Position numbers and translations under genes: made by a program. The notes under the pieces are model-generated. The model was not told the DNA's origin and searched no databases. It saw only the letters and a program-made list of their open reading frames with translations. DNA of 64,000 nt from Diatrype stigma (taxonomy: Eukaryota > Ascomycota > Sordariomycetes > Xylariales > Diatrypaceae). Of the stretch, positions 11,032-22,554 are shown piece by piece; position 1 is the first letter of the stretch; the number at the start of each line of letters is the position of its first letter. The DNA lies in the NCBI GenBank assembly GCA_022225965.2, contig JAKJXP020000003.1, forward strand, positions 186,001-250,000. The letters run 5' to 3'.

Positions 11032-11827
11032 TGTATAATCATTATCCCTCGTTTCATGTGTATATAATTTTATTTGTTAAATGGGCATCACAGGCTTGTT
11101 CATGGCGCTTTTGCCAACCCACTACTGTATATATTCCCGCTGCTATACTAATCGGGTGAGTTGTCGGACCTCTAACATTGCTGTCGAAGTTATTGGATTC
11201 CACGAAACGCTAATGACAGTTTTCAAAGTGTTCTCGGGTTTTACTGTTCTCTTGATATATTTGATATATGCGTCATATACATCATCATATCACTGCAGTG
11301 GTTGGTTGGGCTTGATAGCAACTTCGAAGTACGACCTAGGTACCTAAAGCCCCTCTATTCAGGTGCCCCCTGTTTTCTTCCAGTGCGGCACAGCAGATTT
11401 TCACGAAGGCATACCAGCCAATAAGAGTTGGATTACAACCTCAAACAATGGAATTACTAGCTTCACAATGGCATGCCCAGGCAGCAGTAACGAAAGCCTA
11501 GGTAACAACAGATCTCGACGATGTGTCATGAGTCACGGGTTGCGTAAAGCCGCACTTAACTTCCAGGCCTCCCAAGAAGTTGCAAGAACCTCGCTCAATA
11601 TATTCTACATAGAATGGCCCTCTCACGTCCATAAAACCAACCGTTTCTTCCGTGTTCAACAACATATTGGCCTTCTCCATCGCAACCTTCCAGTCCCAAA
11701 CTTCTACGCCTCAGTTTAAACACAGGCCCCTCCCTATCTTCAACACTCACATAAGCATCGCTATCACACTACCATTACGATACCACTTCATTACTTGCTT
11801 GCTCGAATCCCAGTCCCCGAGATCATC
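11032..11827. other. Intergenic 11.0-11.8 kb
   Basis: Short chance frames only. The last 150 bp before 11828 are rich in CA/CT and look like a 5' UTR. Confidence 0.5.
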
Positions 11828-12481
11828 ATGGAAATCTCGAATACCAGCGGTTCCCGTTCTAGCCTATCCCGTTCCGACATGGAACGAAGCATTGAGCCCG
11901 GGCCCGAAACTCCGCAGCAGACTTGGACCATGCCGGTGCAGGCATTCAAAGCCATCCATTTCGTTCCAAGGGGGTGCGAAGATGGAATTCGGAGAGAAAC
12001 CGCTAGCGAGGCTTATGCTGTTGCACATGAGCTGCTGCCCGCTCCCGGTGGCAACCATTGGTGTTTCTATATTGGCCTATCAAATAAGCGCTTCGTTCAG
12101 ATCGATGCCACCCCCAGCGGCATAGCGGGCTCTATCATGCCCGGGGGACAGAAGGCTTATGTTGTCGTTAGTGAGCTGACCGATTTGTTCTCCCAGGAGC
12201 AGGTACAGTATGTTTGCAAGCTCAGCACTCGCCGCGACGTCACAGTTGGGGACTTCTTGGACGCCATCACGCAACACGGGCGCGAGAAGTACGAGTTCAG
12301 TGATGCCGCACGCGGTTGTCGGTACTGGACAATGACCCAGATCGACCTGTTCCTGCAGCTCGGTCTCATCTCGGACCGAGCGGAGGCAGAGCAGGCGAAG
12401 GACGATATTCTCGTTGAGTACGACGATAGGAAACCAACTGGGAATAGATTGCCCTTGACTGTAGGTCAATACTACTACTAG
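11828..12481 (+). CDS. DUF7770-like small protein
   Basis: Single exon, 217 residues from the first in-frame ATG; the frame is open a little further upstream but without ATG. After a Ser-rich leader comes a globular part with IHFVPRGC, then NHWCFYIGLS..RFVQIDATPS and, near the end, GCRYWTMTQIDLFLQLGLI. I associate this pattern with the fungal DUF7770 family, whose function is unknown to me. There is no signal peptide or membrane segment. The call rests on remembered motifs, so the family name is tentative; that it is a real gene is well supported by length, codon use and an ATG in good context (atcATGGAA). Confidence 0.7.
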   Translation: MEISNTSGSRSSLSRSDMERSIEPGPETPQQTWTMPVQAFKAIHFVPRGCEDGIRRETASEAYAVAHELLPAPGGNHWCFYIGLSNKRFVQIDATPSGIAGSIMPGGQKAYVVVSELTDLFSQEQVQYVCKLSTRRDVTVGDFLDAITQHGREKYEFSDAARGCRYWTMTQIDLFLQLGLISDRAEAEQAKDDILVEYDDRKPTGNRLPLTVGQYYY

Positions 12482-13013
12482 CTGGCCTCGACTCGTATGC
12501 TCATAAACTTGAGGGTTGCTTAGCTGCTATTTCATAGTCGGTATCTCCTGATCATTAGACATACATATCTACGAGACACGCTGTTTGTAAATGGTTTTAT
12601 AGGCTGTTGGACTTACCTTGTCTTTACATCGTTATCTAAGTCACCATTCACTGGAAGTTTGACTACTTCAAGTCCAAATTATTTGTCCCAAGCTTATGCA
12701 TTCTACACGTTTTATATCATTTCTTTTGCAAAGCTCCTCACTCATAACGTGATTTGTAACGTACCACAGCCGTGATTAGTACGAGAGCGTGGTCTTCTTC
12801 GACTTAGGAGGAATGGGTATGTTTGGAGTTACATCAGTTAGGGGTCCTGCCCCTGGTCACACTTCTTTGCACCCCCTTTCCATTCTATCTCTTCTGTATA
12901 CGAGACGTGAGAGGGTAGCAATGGTCAATCTTCTAGTATAGTTAAAAGGTCATAATTCGAGTTCTGATTGACACCCCTATCTAGACCCAGCGACAACGCG
13001 TCTATAAAGGGCG
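12482..13013. other. Convergent intergenic spacer
   Basis: Lies between the 3' ends of two convergent genes. No coding or structural signal seen. Confidence 0.5.
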
Positions 13014-13772
13014 TTATATGCTATCGGTCTTCGCACTTGTACCCATGACTTCTTGTAGCCTGCTAGAAGCGCGGGCTTTTGGGGGAGTCAGGTCGACCTG
13101 CTCGAAGGAATCACGACTCGTACTTGCGTATGATGACGGCAAGGGGATTTGAGCCGCCACGTCGGCCTCCGATACGGCCGCCCGAGGTGAAGATCTTCCA
13201 CCTGCGAGAACCCTCTCCGCAGAGACCCTCAGCGGCCAGTTCTCATGTCTCCGCCCGTGCGGCAACCTCGACGAAGTCTCCAGCCTCGAAGCCCGAGTCA
13301 CATTCGGATCCCCGATATCTAAGCTGTTGCCCTGACGCGGGTATCGAGCCGGGAGATTGGCGACGGGTCTAGTAGCCGCGCTGGCTCTGCGCCGCGGCAC
13401 CTCGATTGGCCGTGTGGGCTCCTGCGCCGGGAAAGGGCGCCGCTCGGTTCGCACCAGTGGTGGTGGGAGAGGCCTGGTGTAGTTGTTATAGTCAGGCAGC
13501 TGCAACTCGACGTCCTGCTCTTCGTCGCTAGCCCTCTTCTTGAGAAGCAGAGTGTGTGCCGAGAAGAATAATGCTAGAACGATCAGGCTTACGAAAACTA
13601 CCACAGCGACAACTGTGGCTGCATGTGCGTGGTTGGGAGGGGCTTCACCGTTAGCATTGTCAGCATTGCCATTCGTTTCAGCTCCGGGGCTAGGGTCAAG
13701 GGCTACATCTGGAGAACGAACCGATAGTAGAAGCTCAGATACATTGAGGGCCGGCATGGTGATGGCTGGCAT
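13014..13772 (-). CDS. Single-pass membrane protein, unknown function
   Basis: 252 residues from the ATG at 13772. The frame is open to another ATG at 13946 (310 residues), but that part reads like 5' UTR (runs of Asn, Pro and His). A short extracellular or luminal N-terminus rich in Asn/Gly/Pro is followed by one strong membrane helix (ATVVAVVVFVSLIVLALFF), then a basic stop-transfer KK and a long disordered Arg/Pro/Ser-rich tail with many possible phosphorylation sites. The layout resembles fungal Wsc/Mid2-like or mucin-type membrane proteins, but without a Cys-rich WSC domain, so no function is proposed. Confidence 0.65.
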   Translation of the reverse strand: MPAITMPALNVSELLLSVRSPDVALDPSPGAETNGNADNANGEAPPNHAHAATVVAVVVFVSLIVLALFFSAHTLLLKKRASDEEQDVELQLPDYNNYTRPLPPPLVRTERRPFPAQEPTRPIEVPRRRASAATRPVANLPARYPRQGNSLDIGDPNVTRASRLETSSRLPHGRRHENWPLRVSAERVLAGGRSSPRAAVSEADVAAQIPLPSSYASTSRDSFEQVDLTPPKARASSRLQEVMGTSAKTDSI

Positions 13773-14705
13773 GGTGATATCTGGGCTGTTGGGCACGATG
13801 TGGTGGGGAGGTACAGCAGGCGGAGGCCGAATGATCGAAATCTGGTAAGTGAAGACAGACTGGTGAATCGGTGTGTATCGATTATTGTTGTTGTCTTCTG
13901 GAAGGCCGCAAGGAATGTAGAGATGACCAATGCACTTATACATCATCGTAACAATGGGGTTGTCACAAAGGTGTTTCGTGGAACAATATTATTGTTGCTC
14001 CGTGCTAAAACAGACACGTTTCTTATGTGTAAAATAGTTTCTGATACGAACCTCGTTTGCCTTGATGCCTTAAGAGCTATTCCTCTGGTCCTTTGTCAGA
14101 GTTGTTAGAACTAAGAAGCATGTGCTAAATGAAGATGGGCTTTGATAAAAACAACAGGAGAAATTTAGGTTAGGTCTCGGAGCCAATTATGAATGATATT
14201 TACTAGACAATGGGAAGTTGATGTGTTCATCTCAACGCGTGTTATTCTTTTACGAGCCAGAACGCCTGCTATGCTGCTTCTAAAAGGTGGAGACGCTAGG
14301 CGAATACCCCTATTTCTCTTGCCAGAATCTTTAATTCCTGTAGGATTTGTTGCCACATAGATTGGAATTCAACTATGATTTCGTTGGCTGCTATTGTGAA
14401 CGATACGATATCGCTTGGGGAGAAACAACCCAGGGAAAGGGGGACTTGGATAGAAGGTGCTCAAATTCTCGACGACTAAGGAAAGGTATACGACAAATTG
14501 CAAACGAGTAAAGTCCAGCTGTTTTCCTTACATGATCAGTTACGGCACCGACGTGGACTGCCATAAGGACTGAGCCCACCAGAGGGAAGAACCATCTGGT
14601 GAGTTTAGGCGAGGACGCCGCAACATAGAAAGAAAGCCCCCTATATCTCGGCAAAAGGAGAATGATAAGCTTTAGCTTCCCAATCCCGAGTCAATCGCAA
14701 GCCTA
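13773..14705. other. Intergenic 13.8-14.7 kb
   Basis: Frames at 14165-14356 and 14391-14654 on the minus strand show no family resemblance. The stretch next to 14706 should include the aquaporin 3' UTR. Confidence 0.4.
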
Positions 14706-16178
14706 TTAGGTTCCGCGCCCAGCCTCGAGCTCGGGGCCACCAGAATACGCCGTGCGTTCCCCCTTGTGCGTGAGGCCCTGTGGGGCGCCGCTCCCGTTGT
14801 GGGTGGCACCGTTATGCTTCGGGCCACCGGTGTGGGGGCCAGCGCCAGCCCCGATCGGTGCTCCTGGGCCGTCTTTGTTATGGCCTTGGCCGCGTTTCTC
14901 AGCAGCAGTCTCGTGGTCTTGTTCCGGGTTGACAGTCTCGTACTCCAGGGCCTTGATGAGCACGTAGAAACCACTGGCGACGAGGGCACCTAGGATAGGA
15001 CCGAGCCAGTATATCCAGTGGTACCCTGGGAAGTGGCCGTTGACGACGCAGGGGCCGAATGAACGCGCTGGGTTTAGACTGCCGCCAGTGTAGTAAACAC
15101 CCCTGGGTAAGAGATGGACGTTAGCTTAATGAGGTAGAAGAATACCTAAAAGGTGCATTGTTTCCGGGAGGGGGGGACGTGATGCTAGATTCCGAGAGGA
15201 TGAAGGACAATGAGATGGGGGCATTCTTACATTAACTCGGCGATGAAGAGCGACAGGCCGATACCGAGTGGTGCCATGAAGGTTCCTTTGTGTTTCTCGG
15301 CCGCCAACATGAAGATAGTGAAGACCAATTGCATAGTCAAGAACATCTCAATGAACAATCCTTGGGCTACAGTTGTAGGTCCGCCAAGCGTAGTGGCGAC
15401 GTTGAACCCGCCTGGCTGAAGACCATAGACAACAGCTGAAGCTGCAATAGCCCCCAGTAGTTGGGCAATGATAATCAAGATACCACGGACGTATGTGACT
15501 TCAATCCCTCCGAGTCAGCAAGAGGTCGCATGAATCGGCGATTGGGACGGGCAAGAGATGGTTTGACTTACTTGCGCCCACGACCATCATACCAATGCTG
15601 ACAGCTGGGTTGAACAGACCGCCGCTGATCCGGAAGAACGTCCAGGCATTGACAGCCAGGCTCAAACCGAAACACAAGCTGATGAACATAAGCTTGGACG
15701 GATTGGAGGCGAGACTCGGGGAAGCGCCCTCCAACTGCGGTGCCGAGTTGACCGTGTTTGTTCCGCCAAAGGCAAACAGCAAGAACATGAACGTCCCTGA
15801 GAACTCACTCAGGACGGCTACGAGATCTGCTGCGAGTCAATGTCTGTGCCATGTCAAGTCTCATATTCCCTTCAGCAGTCGCTTGTACCCGAGTTGAGGG
15901 ATACCGATTGCACGGGGTGGATTGAGACATACTATTAAGATGTTAGCCTAAGCATGGCAAAAGGGGGGGCGCTTCTGTTCACAGGGAGCAAGGCGGAATT
16001 CTACGTACCGGTTCTTTGCCGCCAGTGGGAGGAAGTTCAAGAACCGAATTCGCTGTGCTCTGAGAGACTGTGCCATGCTGACCTGCCGAGACCCTACACC
16101 GGGCCGCCGAGGGGTCGCGGGGGCGTTCGGCTTCTCCCATGGGAGCCGAATGCGGTTTCCAACCTGTTGAGTCTCCAT
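14706..16178 (-). CDS. Aquaporin (MIP family)
   Basis: Integral membrane water/solute channel. Certain exons on the minus strand: about 15572-15829, 15231-15498 and 14706-15102; a first exon at 16009-16178 encodes [17 protein letters not shown]. Both NPA boxes are present: [11 protein letters not shown] and [12 protein letters not shown]. Arg after the second NPA fits the aquaporin selectivity filter. Six membrane segments are visible (for example [27 protein letters not shown]). A Gly/His/Pro-rich tail with [15 protein letters not shown] repeats follows. The intron after [13 protein letters not shown] ends in AAG (15499), which restores the family's GAITYVRGIL. The junction between the first exon (strong GTACGT donor, phase 2) and the DLVAVLSEF exon does not stay in frame with any canonical acceptor I can find, with or without a possible mini-exon at 15905-15931. 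The N-terminal model is therefore unresolved. Confidence 0.85.
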
Positions 16179-19100
16179 TCTGAGGTATTGGGAGATTCGG
16201 TGGTGCGTTCGACGGGTTCTAAGAACTGGGGGGAAATACTTGGGGGAGGAGGGTTGGATATGTTTGACAGTAGAATTGAGCAGCACCAAATAATTGGGTT
16301 CCTCGCCTAACACTTTATACCCCATTGGAGCACATCGGACAAGAGGTCTGACACAGAAGTTTGTTCCTACGAGACTGCCCGCGTCCTTAGACAACCATAC
16401 CCCGGAGATGTCGGGCTGAAATCTATTCCCTAGCTCGTGAGGGTAGCCACTGGCGAGGTCACTATCGCGAAGCATCCCACCAACACAAGCATTAGTCTTG
16501 CTATATGTGCAACGTGCTTAACGGCCAATCCGGCAGGAAGGCGAAACGAATATGTCCTAGCCCTAACGCATAAACATGAGATCTATTGTGTATAAACCCC
16601 CTCACCGGTACGTAGAGACCCTACCGCTGAAGATCCAGGTGAAGGTATCCCCGTCAATCTGCGTCGTATTGGGTCGCCATCCAGGGCGGGTTGATTGTTC
16701 CGGGGACGTGTTCAACGATGCGGGAGATTCGTCTAGATCAATTGGACTGCCAAGGGCCTCCTGGGGCGGACATGCAAGTCCAAGCTATATAAAGCTATGG
16801 ATCAACCCTGCCGGTTCGGGACGGTCCTTGGGGTTGTCGATCATTGAGGGGGTGGTGTCACTGGCATTGACGAGGGGCAAGAAGCCCATGCTGCCATGCT
16901 ACCAGTGTCCCCTGCATAGACATCCTTGACCAACCCTGAGTGCTTGCATCTTTTATGTCATATTCGGAGTTGTTTCCGTCACGGACCTCTAATCCTTACA
17001 CGCAGTCTCCGAGTTGATAGCTACCGGTGGTCAACATGTGACAACAGCGTTGCTAGCCCCGTGCGAGTTTACATGCAGCTACCCCGTCATGACTCGTCAC
17101 TTTTCTTGGGAAGAGTGTTACAGATTGACCAGCGAGAGCTGCTGATGGATAGGTTCGAGACTCTAGCGTACGATTCTGGGGTAAATCTCCAGATCAGATC
17201 TATAGGAATTGTTGGGAGCTAAAAGGAGGAGACCAGAGTGATTAGATCATCAACACCACCTTCGTTTCCGACCATCATATGCACGGGCCCTATTGTTATT
17301 GGAAAGCAAGACAAGCGGGATGCTGTGTAGCCATCCAACTCGTTTCACTTGAGATTATGGTGCCCAATCCTACCCTCACCTCGATGCGCGAGGGTTAGAC
17401 CTTGCAATACCTTGCCATCCATTCTGACCGCGGGTAGCAGGTAAACGAGAAAGACCGTTCGGGAGGAAGCTCGCTTTTTTGATTGGCACAATTCTCTCTA
17501 TCTCGATGATGTTGCAGTCTCGAGCTGACAGCTGCCATCCGTCAGGTAATGAATTATGCGACCGCGCTCCCGTGCCACCACCTTGGCGTCGCATTCGGCA
17601 TCAGGATGCAACGCTCACTTTGCCCCATCTTGCCATCTTGCAGCAGACCTTGCAATAGGCCGTTAATTCTATCTCCTAAGATCGAGGATATGATTTGCCT
17701 TCTCCCCCCTCGCCGTTATAGTCGTTATCAGAACTAGCCACTGATAGTTATGTCGTATTAGCTCGAGGTGAGACAAGAGGAGACATCGTTGATGCTCTTC
17801 CAGGACTTTCCTAGTACGGCCACGCGCAGCGTCTTTTTGACCGCTTGCAGCCAACCGAGGTGTTACCACTGCCACGTCTCAAGGCGAGCTGCGGGCTGCG
17901 AGTGCTCGTGGTCGACGATCACGACGTCTAGTACCATCACCGATCTAGTCAAGCTCACGTGAAATAGCATTCGCCACTATCACTGTCCAACGCCGCCGTG
18001 ACATTATTCGGCGCTTCTCGTGGCAAGAGGGGATGAGATGCAGTAGTAGACATGGCCTGATTATGCACTTTTTGATCAAGGATGGGGTTTGCCTGGAAGG
18101 TTAGATGTCACGCGAGACTCTGGTATAGAGACTGCGTCATACATTCAGCATGTCTTGCTAAGTTGAAGACTCCTGCTGTCACAGATCCCCCGGCACGTCA
18201 AGGGGGGCAACAGTGAGACAAGACATTGAGCACTAAATCACAAAATCTAGTATGATGACTCCGCTTGTGTGGGAAACGACTAGAAATATTACAATCTGTG
18301 AATGATATATAGATGACTGAAACTCCAGAAGAACAAGAAGGGGCGGGAGGGTTGGGCTAATAATGTCCACTGTCCACCTATGCACCTCGCCGTAGGGCGT
18401 CAGTTTGTTCTTTTACTAGGGGTATTGATTCTTGAAATGTGGGACAGGGGGCCAATCTCATTCTTATACTGCCAAGTGTAGGAAGGATTTCAATCATCGA
18501 CACACACTCCTTCGCAAGAATATCCCCTATTCTAGAAGGATTCTATGGAAAAAGCATCGAGACCACATATTCGAAGATAAAAAGTATAAGTCAAATGTCT
18601 CCTTCGAGAAGTAAGTCTTCCTTTTACAGCGTGATAATGGCGTGGACAAAAGTCGTCTGGGTGGTCGGCGGTTTTGACAACGTCGAATGACGTAGATGCC
18701 GCTACTATCTATTCATATGCATATATGCCGCCGCTAAAGGAAGACTTTCATGATCGTGGAAGGATATCCAGTCTGCTGTAAGTCTGTTAACCTACAATTT
18801 CTTGGTGCGCCGCCATCAGCACATCCAGTGTAAATTTGGCATCTCAATTTTACATCGAAGAAATTACTTTCACGGTTTAACTTCCTTCTTTGCGGCAACC
18901 CCCCCCCCCCCCCCCCCCCACCTCTCCCCCCCTCCCCCCACACGTACACGGTAGGCAAGGGACACCAGTTTCTGCGTGTACGTAATAGTCGGTAGAAATT
19001 CTCTGAAGCGAGAGAGACATCGCCATTAAATGAAGCTGCTTTACTTATTGCCGCCTGTTGTTAAAAGATATAAGGAAGAGATTAAACTTGAGAAAAGAGA

Positions 19101-20046
19101 AATATAGCTCTAATCGGTGGTGGCAACAAACCAAACACAATTTGATTTGATGCTAATTCTGGCCCGAATAGGGGGAAACTACCCCTTTTATGGGCCTAAA
19201 GGGGTCCCGCCAAGGCCCACCTTTCTGACAAGGACAGAAGAAAAACACCGAACCTACCAGTAAGCACAACATATGAAATGCGTCATCATAAGGGGCTGTG
19301 TGATAGCACTGCTGTTAAGGAAGGCGCATGGTGCTAAATACCTAAGTTTAAGGCATAATAGCAAATACGGAAGAAAGGAGGGCAAGGAAAGAAGGCTGCA
19401 ACGGCCGAATGCTAATTGGTTCATATTGGTAGGTACCCACAAATAGGTACTGGCAGTAGGGAGGTTGCCCCTATTGTGCAGCCCAGCAGCCCCCTAGCTC
19501 CGAGCCCTAGCCCCTTATCTTATCCCCCAGGCCACGGAACAGTGGATCTCTTGACTGTTTGCTGTGACTACAGGCCCTAGGCATACATACAGTAACATAC
19601 TATTAATGGCAATGGCACAATAAGAAGCTCGACAATAGGAACACCTACACATTGTGGGAATGGTGGCAGACCGAGCCTTCCATACAATCTATTTATAAGC
19701 AGGACACCCCCAAAAGATTTTACTCCCGCCATCAGGAACATAATTCCTCCTTCCTACCTCCAGGTTATCATTAACCACTTTTCAACCCTTTCCCCTCGAG
19801 CTTATCATCACGCGGCGTCTTAATCTTCCACAACAACCGTGACACCTACCAGGAATTCTGAATTTCGCGGATACACGACCGTACCTACCTACGCCTTGAA
19901 TATCAGCGCTTATCATTCATCATTACTGCCAATTACTTACAAAGTCTTGAAACAGTAGAATTAATTCTCTAGGTTCGGACTTTCGGTACCCCATCTACGC
20001 TACAACACCAATTGGCAGTTGCTATTGCGTCTGTGTGGTTCCCGGT
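16179..20046. other. 3.9-kb gene-free spacer
   Basis: No convincing gene in six frames. Frames at 16576-16929 and 16926-17222 lack family motifs and have no splice partners that I can find. A poly-C tract lies at 18899-18919. The last 350 bp before 20047 are C/T/A-rich promoter and 5' UTR-like sequence, with tatttataag at about 19690 as a possible TATA element. Confidence 0.5.
18899..18919. repeat. Poly-C homopolymer, 21 nt
   Basis: Twenty-one consecutive C, followed by further C-rich sequence to 18939. This is a length-unstable simple repeat and could also be a site of assembly error. Confidence 0.9.
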
Positions 20047-21114
20047 ATGTTCGGTCATACATCACCTCCACCTTCCACAGCTCAAGTCTCCCGCCAAATC
20101 ACAATGTTGCTACTCCAACTACCCGTGGAGCTTCTGGACCATATCCTAGGTTGCTTAGGTTATGAGTTCTTCAGCCAGAACCTCTCCCACCTGACCATTT
20201 CTAAGTTCTGGTACAAGCTGGCCTGGCCGATCTTCTCCCGGGAAATATATTTGACTTCGACAACACTGATCAAGTTTACCAAACACCCGCCCACCATGTA
20301 CCGGAGCCTACCTCTTTTGAGATCAATCGACATTGATATTGAAGGATCTGGGCCTGATGTTAACGCCAGCGCGGTGTTGAAGAACATTAGACTCAATCTT
20401 GACTTGTATGATTTTGGTTCAAGACTGCAATATTGCCCGCATCTCCGACACCTAAAGCTAAAGGCGGGGGTCGATTCCCCTCGGCTTCCGGAATCTCGAA
20501 TGGTCGAGATCCTGTGGACGCGGTGTGTGGCTCCCGTGTTACATTTGGAGCACTTGACTTCCCTCGAGATTGATATTACGGGCCGTTATGGTCTAGAGCA
20601 CGAGAGGTTTGCCTACGCCCATCTCTGCGAAATCCTGTGGCCCGGACTCCGCTCCTTGCGGCGGTTCCGCTGCCGAATGGAGAGGATCTGCGAGAATCTG
20701 CTTGCGCCTGCAGTACGGGATCCGCCTCCCAACCTGGAAGAGCTCATTATCAATTTGAGTATCTCGGAACTGTTTGAAACAAATACATCGTATCGCTTCC
20801 CCAGAATATGCCAATTCACCGGCAGTCACACTCCTCTAGAGCGTAACTTAGCCATCGAACAACAGGTGAGGGCATTAGCACAGAAGCTACACAACCCTCG
20901 AATGATCAGGATTATCACCCATGTACTTCCATCTCTCGAAATATACGCATTGGATGCTATTACTGGACGACGAATTCTACTGCCAGACAACAAGCAATGG
21001 GATGCTGCTGGGCAAGAAGTACGAGAATTGGAGGCGGATAAGAGTGAAGGAGAGGAGGATGACAGGAGTCTATTTGATAAGGACTCGTTGCCTACCCCTT
21101 GGATTGTCCTGTAA
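20047..21114 (+). CDS. F-box-like protein
   Basis: Single exon, 355 residues from the first ATG; a second ATG at 20104 starts just before the domain and is an alternative. The segment MLLLQLPVELLDHILGCL, followed by ..LTISKFWYKLAWPIFSR, is a typical fungal F-box: LPxELLxxI, then a conserved W and a return to F/Y. F-box proteins bind Skp1 and bring substrates to SCF ubiquitin ligases. The rest (residues 60-300) is Leu-rich with repeated short segments (LRHLKLKAG, LEHLTSLEID, LEELIINLS) that suggest degenerate leucine-rich repeats as a substrate platform. It ends in an acidic tail (ADKSEGEEDD). The target is unknown. It is tail-to-tail with the APH-like gene 210 bp downstream. Confidence 0.8.
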   Translation: MFGHTSPPPSTAQVSRQITMLLLQLPVELLDHILGCLGYEFFSQNLSHLTISKFWYKLAWPIFSREIYLTSTTLIKFTKHPPTMYRSLPLLRSIDIDIEGSGPDVNASAVLKNIRLNLDLYDFGSRLQYCPHLRHLKLKAGVDSPRLPESRMVEILWTRCVAPVLHLEHLTSLEIDITGRYGLEHERFAYAHLCEILWPGLRSLRRFRCRMERICENLLAPAVRDPPPNLEELIINLSISELFETNTSYRFPRICQFTGSHTPLERNLAIEQQVRALAQKLHNPRMIRIITHVLPSLEIYALDAITGRRILLPDNKQWDAAGQEVRELEADKSEGEEDDRSLFDKDSLPTPWIVL

Positions 21115-21324
21115 GAAATAGAGTGATGAATGAGTGACGAACGGCTGGCTTGGTTTGAAGAGAGCTACATGTATGATTAATTCGTGAATGGCAACATCAA
21201 TTACTCACGATAGCAAGTAATGCTGATATTGCAGACATTGGTACGGCACAAGTTTGTTCACGTAGGAACGCCGCCGTATTGGCACTGCCAGATAGCTAGG
21301 TACACGATTGATACGAGGAATTAT

Positions 21325-22554
21325 CTAAACGATCTCCTGTCCCCCATACACACGCACGAGCTGGCCCCACGAGACAACACCCCCGTAGATCAATTCGGCC
21401 ACCATCCTTCCATCATACAAGGCGCGATATGGGAAGCTATAGGTGCATCGATAGACCATATCGGCCTTTTTGGTTCCAAAGAACTCAGAGAGTCGCGTCT
21501 TTGGGGAACCGTCAGACGAACCATCGTCTGACGATGAGGACTCGGCCTCTTCCAAATGCTGCAGGTGCTCTCGGACGAGGGACCTGAGGGTGAGGATCTT
21601 GTTGTTCCGCTCCTCCGGAGCAGCCGGAGCCGTCACAAACTCGGGGGAGATGGCCGAGCGCTCAAACGGTACCATCTGTGCGCGACTCCAATCGATGACC
21701 CCCGTCAAGTTGTAGTCGGCGTCGAACAGCAAGTTACCGTAATGCAGATCGAGGTGGCAGAGAGGAAACGGGCCCTTGATGCGATCTTCGACGATGAAGT
21801 GAGTTACAGCGTTTTTGAGAACCCAACAGGCCGTCGTCCACTCGGGGTCCTGTGGGTTGGTCTGCATAGCCTGCCGATTGTTTTCCTGGCGCTGGAATTG
21901 GAACCACTCCAGCGAGGAAGCATCGACGGGGCGTTGAAGCACACACGAGACTGGCTCGTCTCCGTCCTTGCGGTACCAGAGCTGACCAAGACTCTTGCTG
22001 GTAATAGTCTGGAGCTGGTAGAGTACATCTGCTAGTTGTCTAGCGACTTTCGGCAGATGCTCAGGCGGAACAGAGATAGCGACGGAGCGTTCTAGAGCTC
22101 GTCCATCGAGGAGCTCCATAAGCATGTAAGGGTATCCGACTAGGTTGGATGGATCCGTATCATAAGCGAATACATCGGGAGCCGGTATAGTTGTGCACTC
22201 CCTTACCTTCTTGATCGTCGCTATCTCGCTAATCATGCTCACGGTATATCTTTGGGCTGCTTCGTCGTCCATGAATTTGTGGTAGATCCGGGCGACCCAA
22301 TTTACGTGGTCCGAGAAGCACACCTTCAGCACCACATTCTCGCTTCCATTTGTGAAAAACGATGGATCGATCGTGCAGGACAGCTCTGGGTCTGCTATCT
22401 CGTCCCGACGGCGACGAGCAAGAAGTGCCCTCTTCTCAAGTTCCCGGAAATCAGCACTGGTAAGAACAGTCCGAATCCGCTCGTAAAGATCCCCGATGTT
22501 AGGGTTCAGACGGGCAAAGCCAGTCCATCCATCACCTGGAATATTCGTCGACAT
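21325..22554 (-). CDS. APH-like (kinase-fold) protein
   Basis: Single exon, 409 residues. It has the aminoglycoside-phosphotransferase/choline-kinase fold common in expanded fungal families. Visible motifs: an N-lobe strand with VVLKVCF..WVARIYHKF around residues 74-94, the hinge YPYMLMELLDG (141-151), the catalytic loop LCHLDLHYGNLLFD (265-278, Asp269 as base, Asn274 for metal) and the metal-binding GVIDWSRAQMVP (285-296, Asp288). All catalytic positions are intact, so it is probably an active small-molecule kinase. The fungal families are mostly uncharacterised and are not antibiotic-resistance genes in practice. A Ser/Asp-rich insertion (EESSSSDDGSSDGS type, about residues 338-350) sits near the C-terminus. 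Confidence 0.9.
   Translation of the reverse strand: MSTNIPGDGWTGFARLNPNIGDLYERIRTVLTSADFRELEKRALLARRRRDEIADPELSCTIDPSFFTNGSENVVLKVCFSDHVNWVARIYHKFMDDEAAQRYTVSMISEIATIKKVRECTTIPAPDVFAYDTDPSNLVGYPYMLMELLDGRALERSVAISVPPEHLPKVARQLADVLYQLQTITSKSLGQLWYRKDGDEPVSCVLQRPVDASSLEWFQFQRQENNRQAMQTNPQDPEWTTACWVLKNAVTHFIVEDRIKGPFPLCHLDLHYGNLLFDADYNLTGVIDWSRAQMVPFERSAISPEFVTAPAAPEERNNKILTLRSLVREHLQHLEEAESSSSDDGSSDGSPKTRLSEFFGTKKADMVYRCTYSFPYRALYDGRMVAELIYGGVVSWGQLVRVYGGQEIV

Noticed and set aside
5775..16178. Secondary-metabolite cluster around the P450
   Set aside because: No PKS, NRPS, terpene synthase, methyltransferase or cluster regulator lies near; the neighbours are membrane and unknown proteins.
16576..17222. 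Two adjacent plus-strand frames as a possible gene
   Set aside because: No conserved segments, no splice signals that join them sensibly, and composition like the surrounding spacer.
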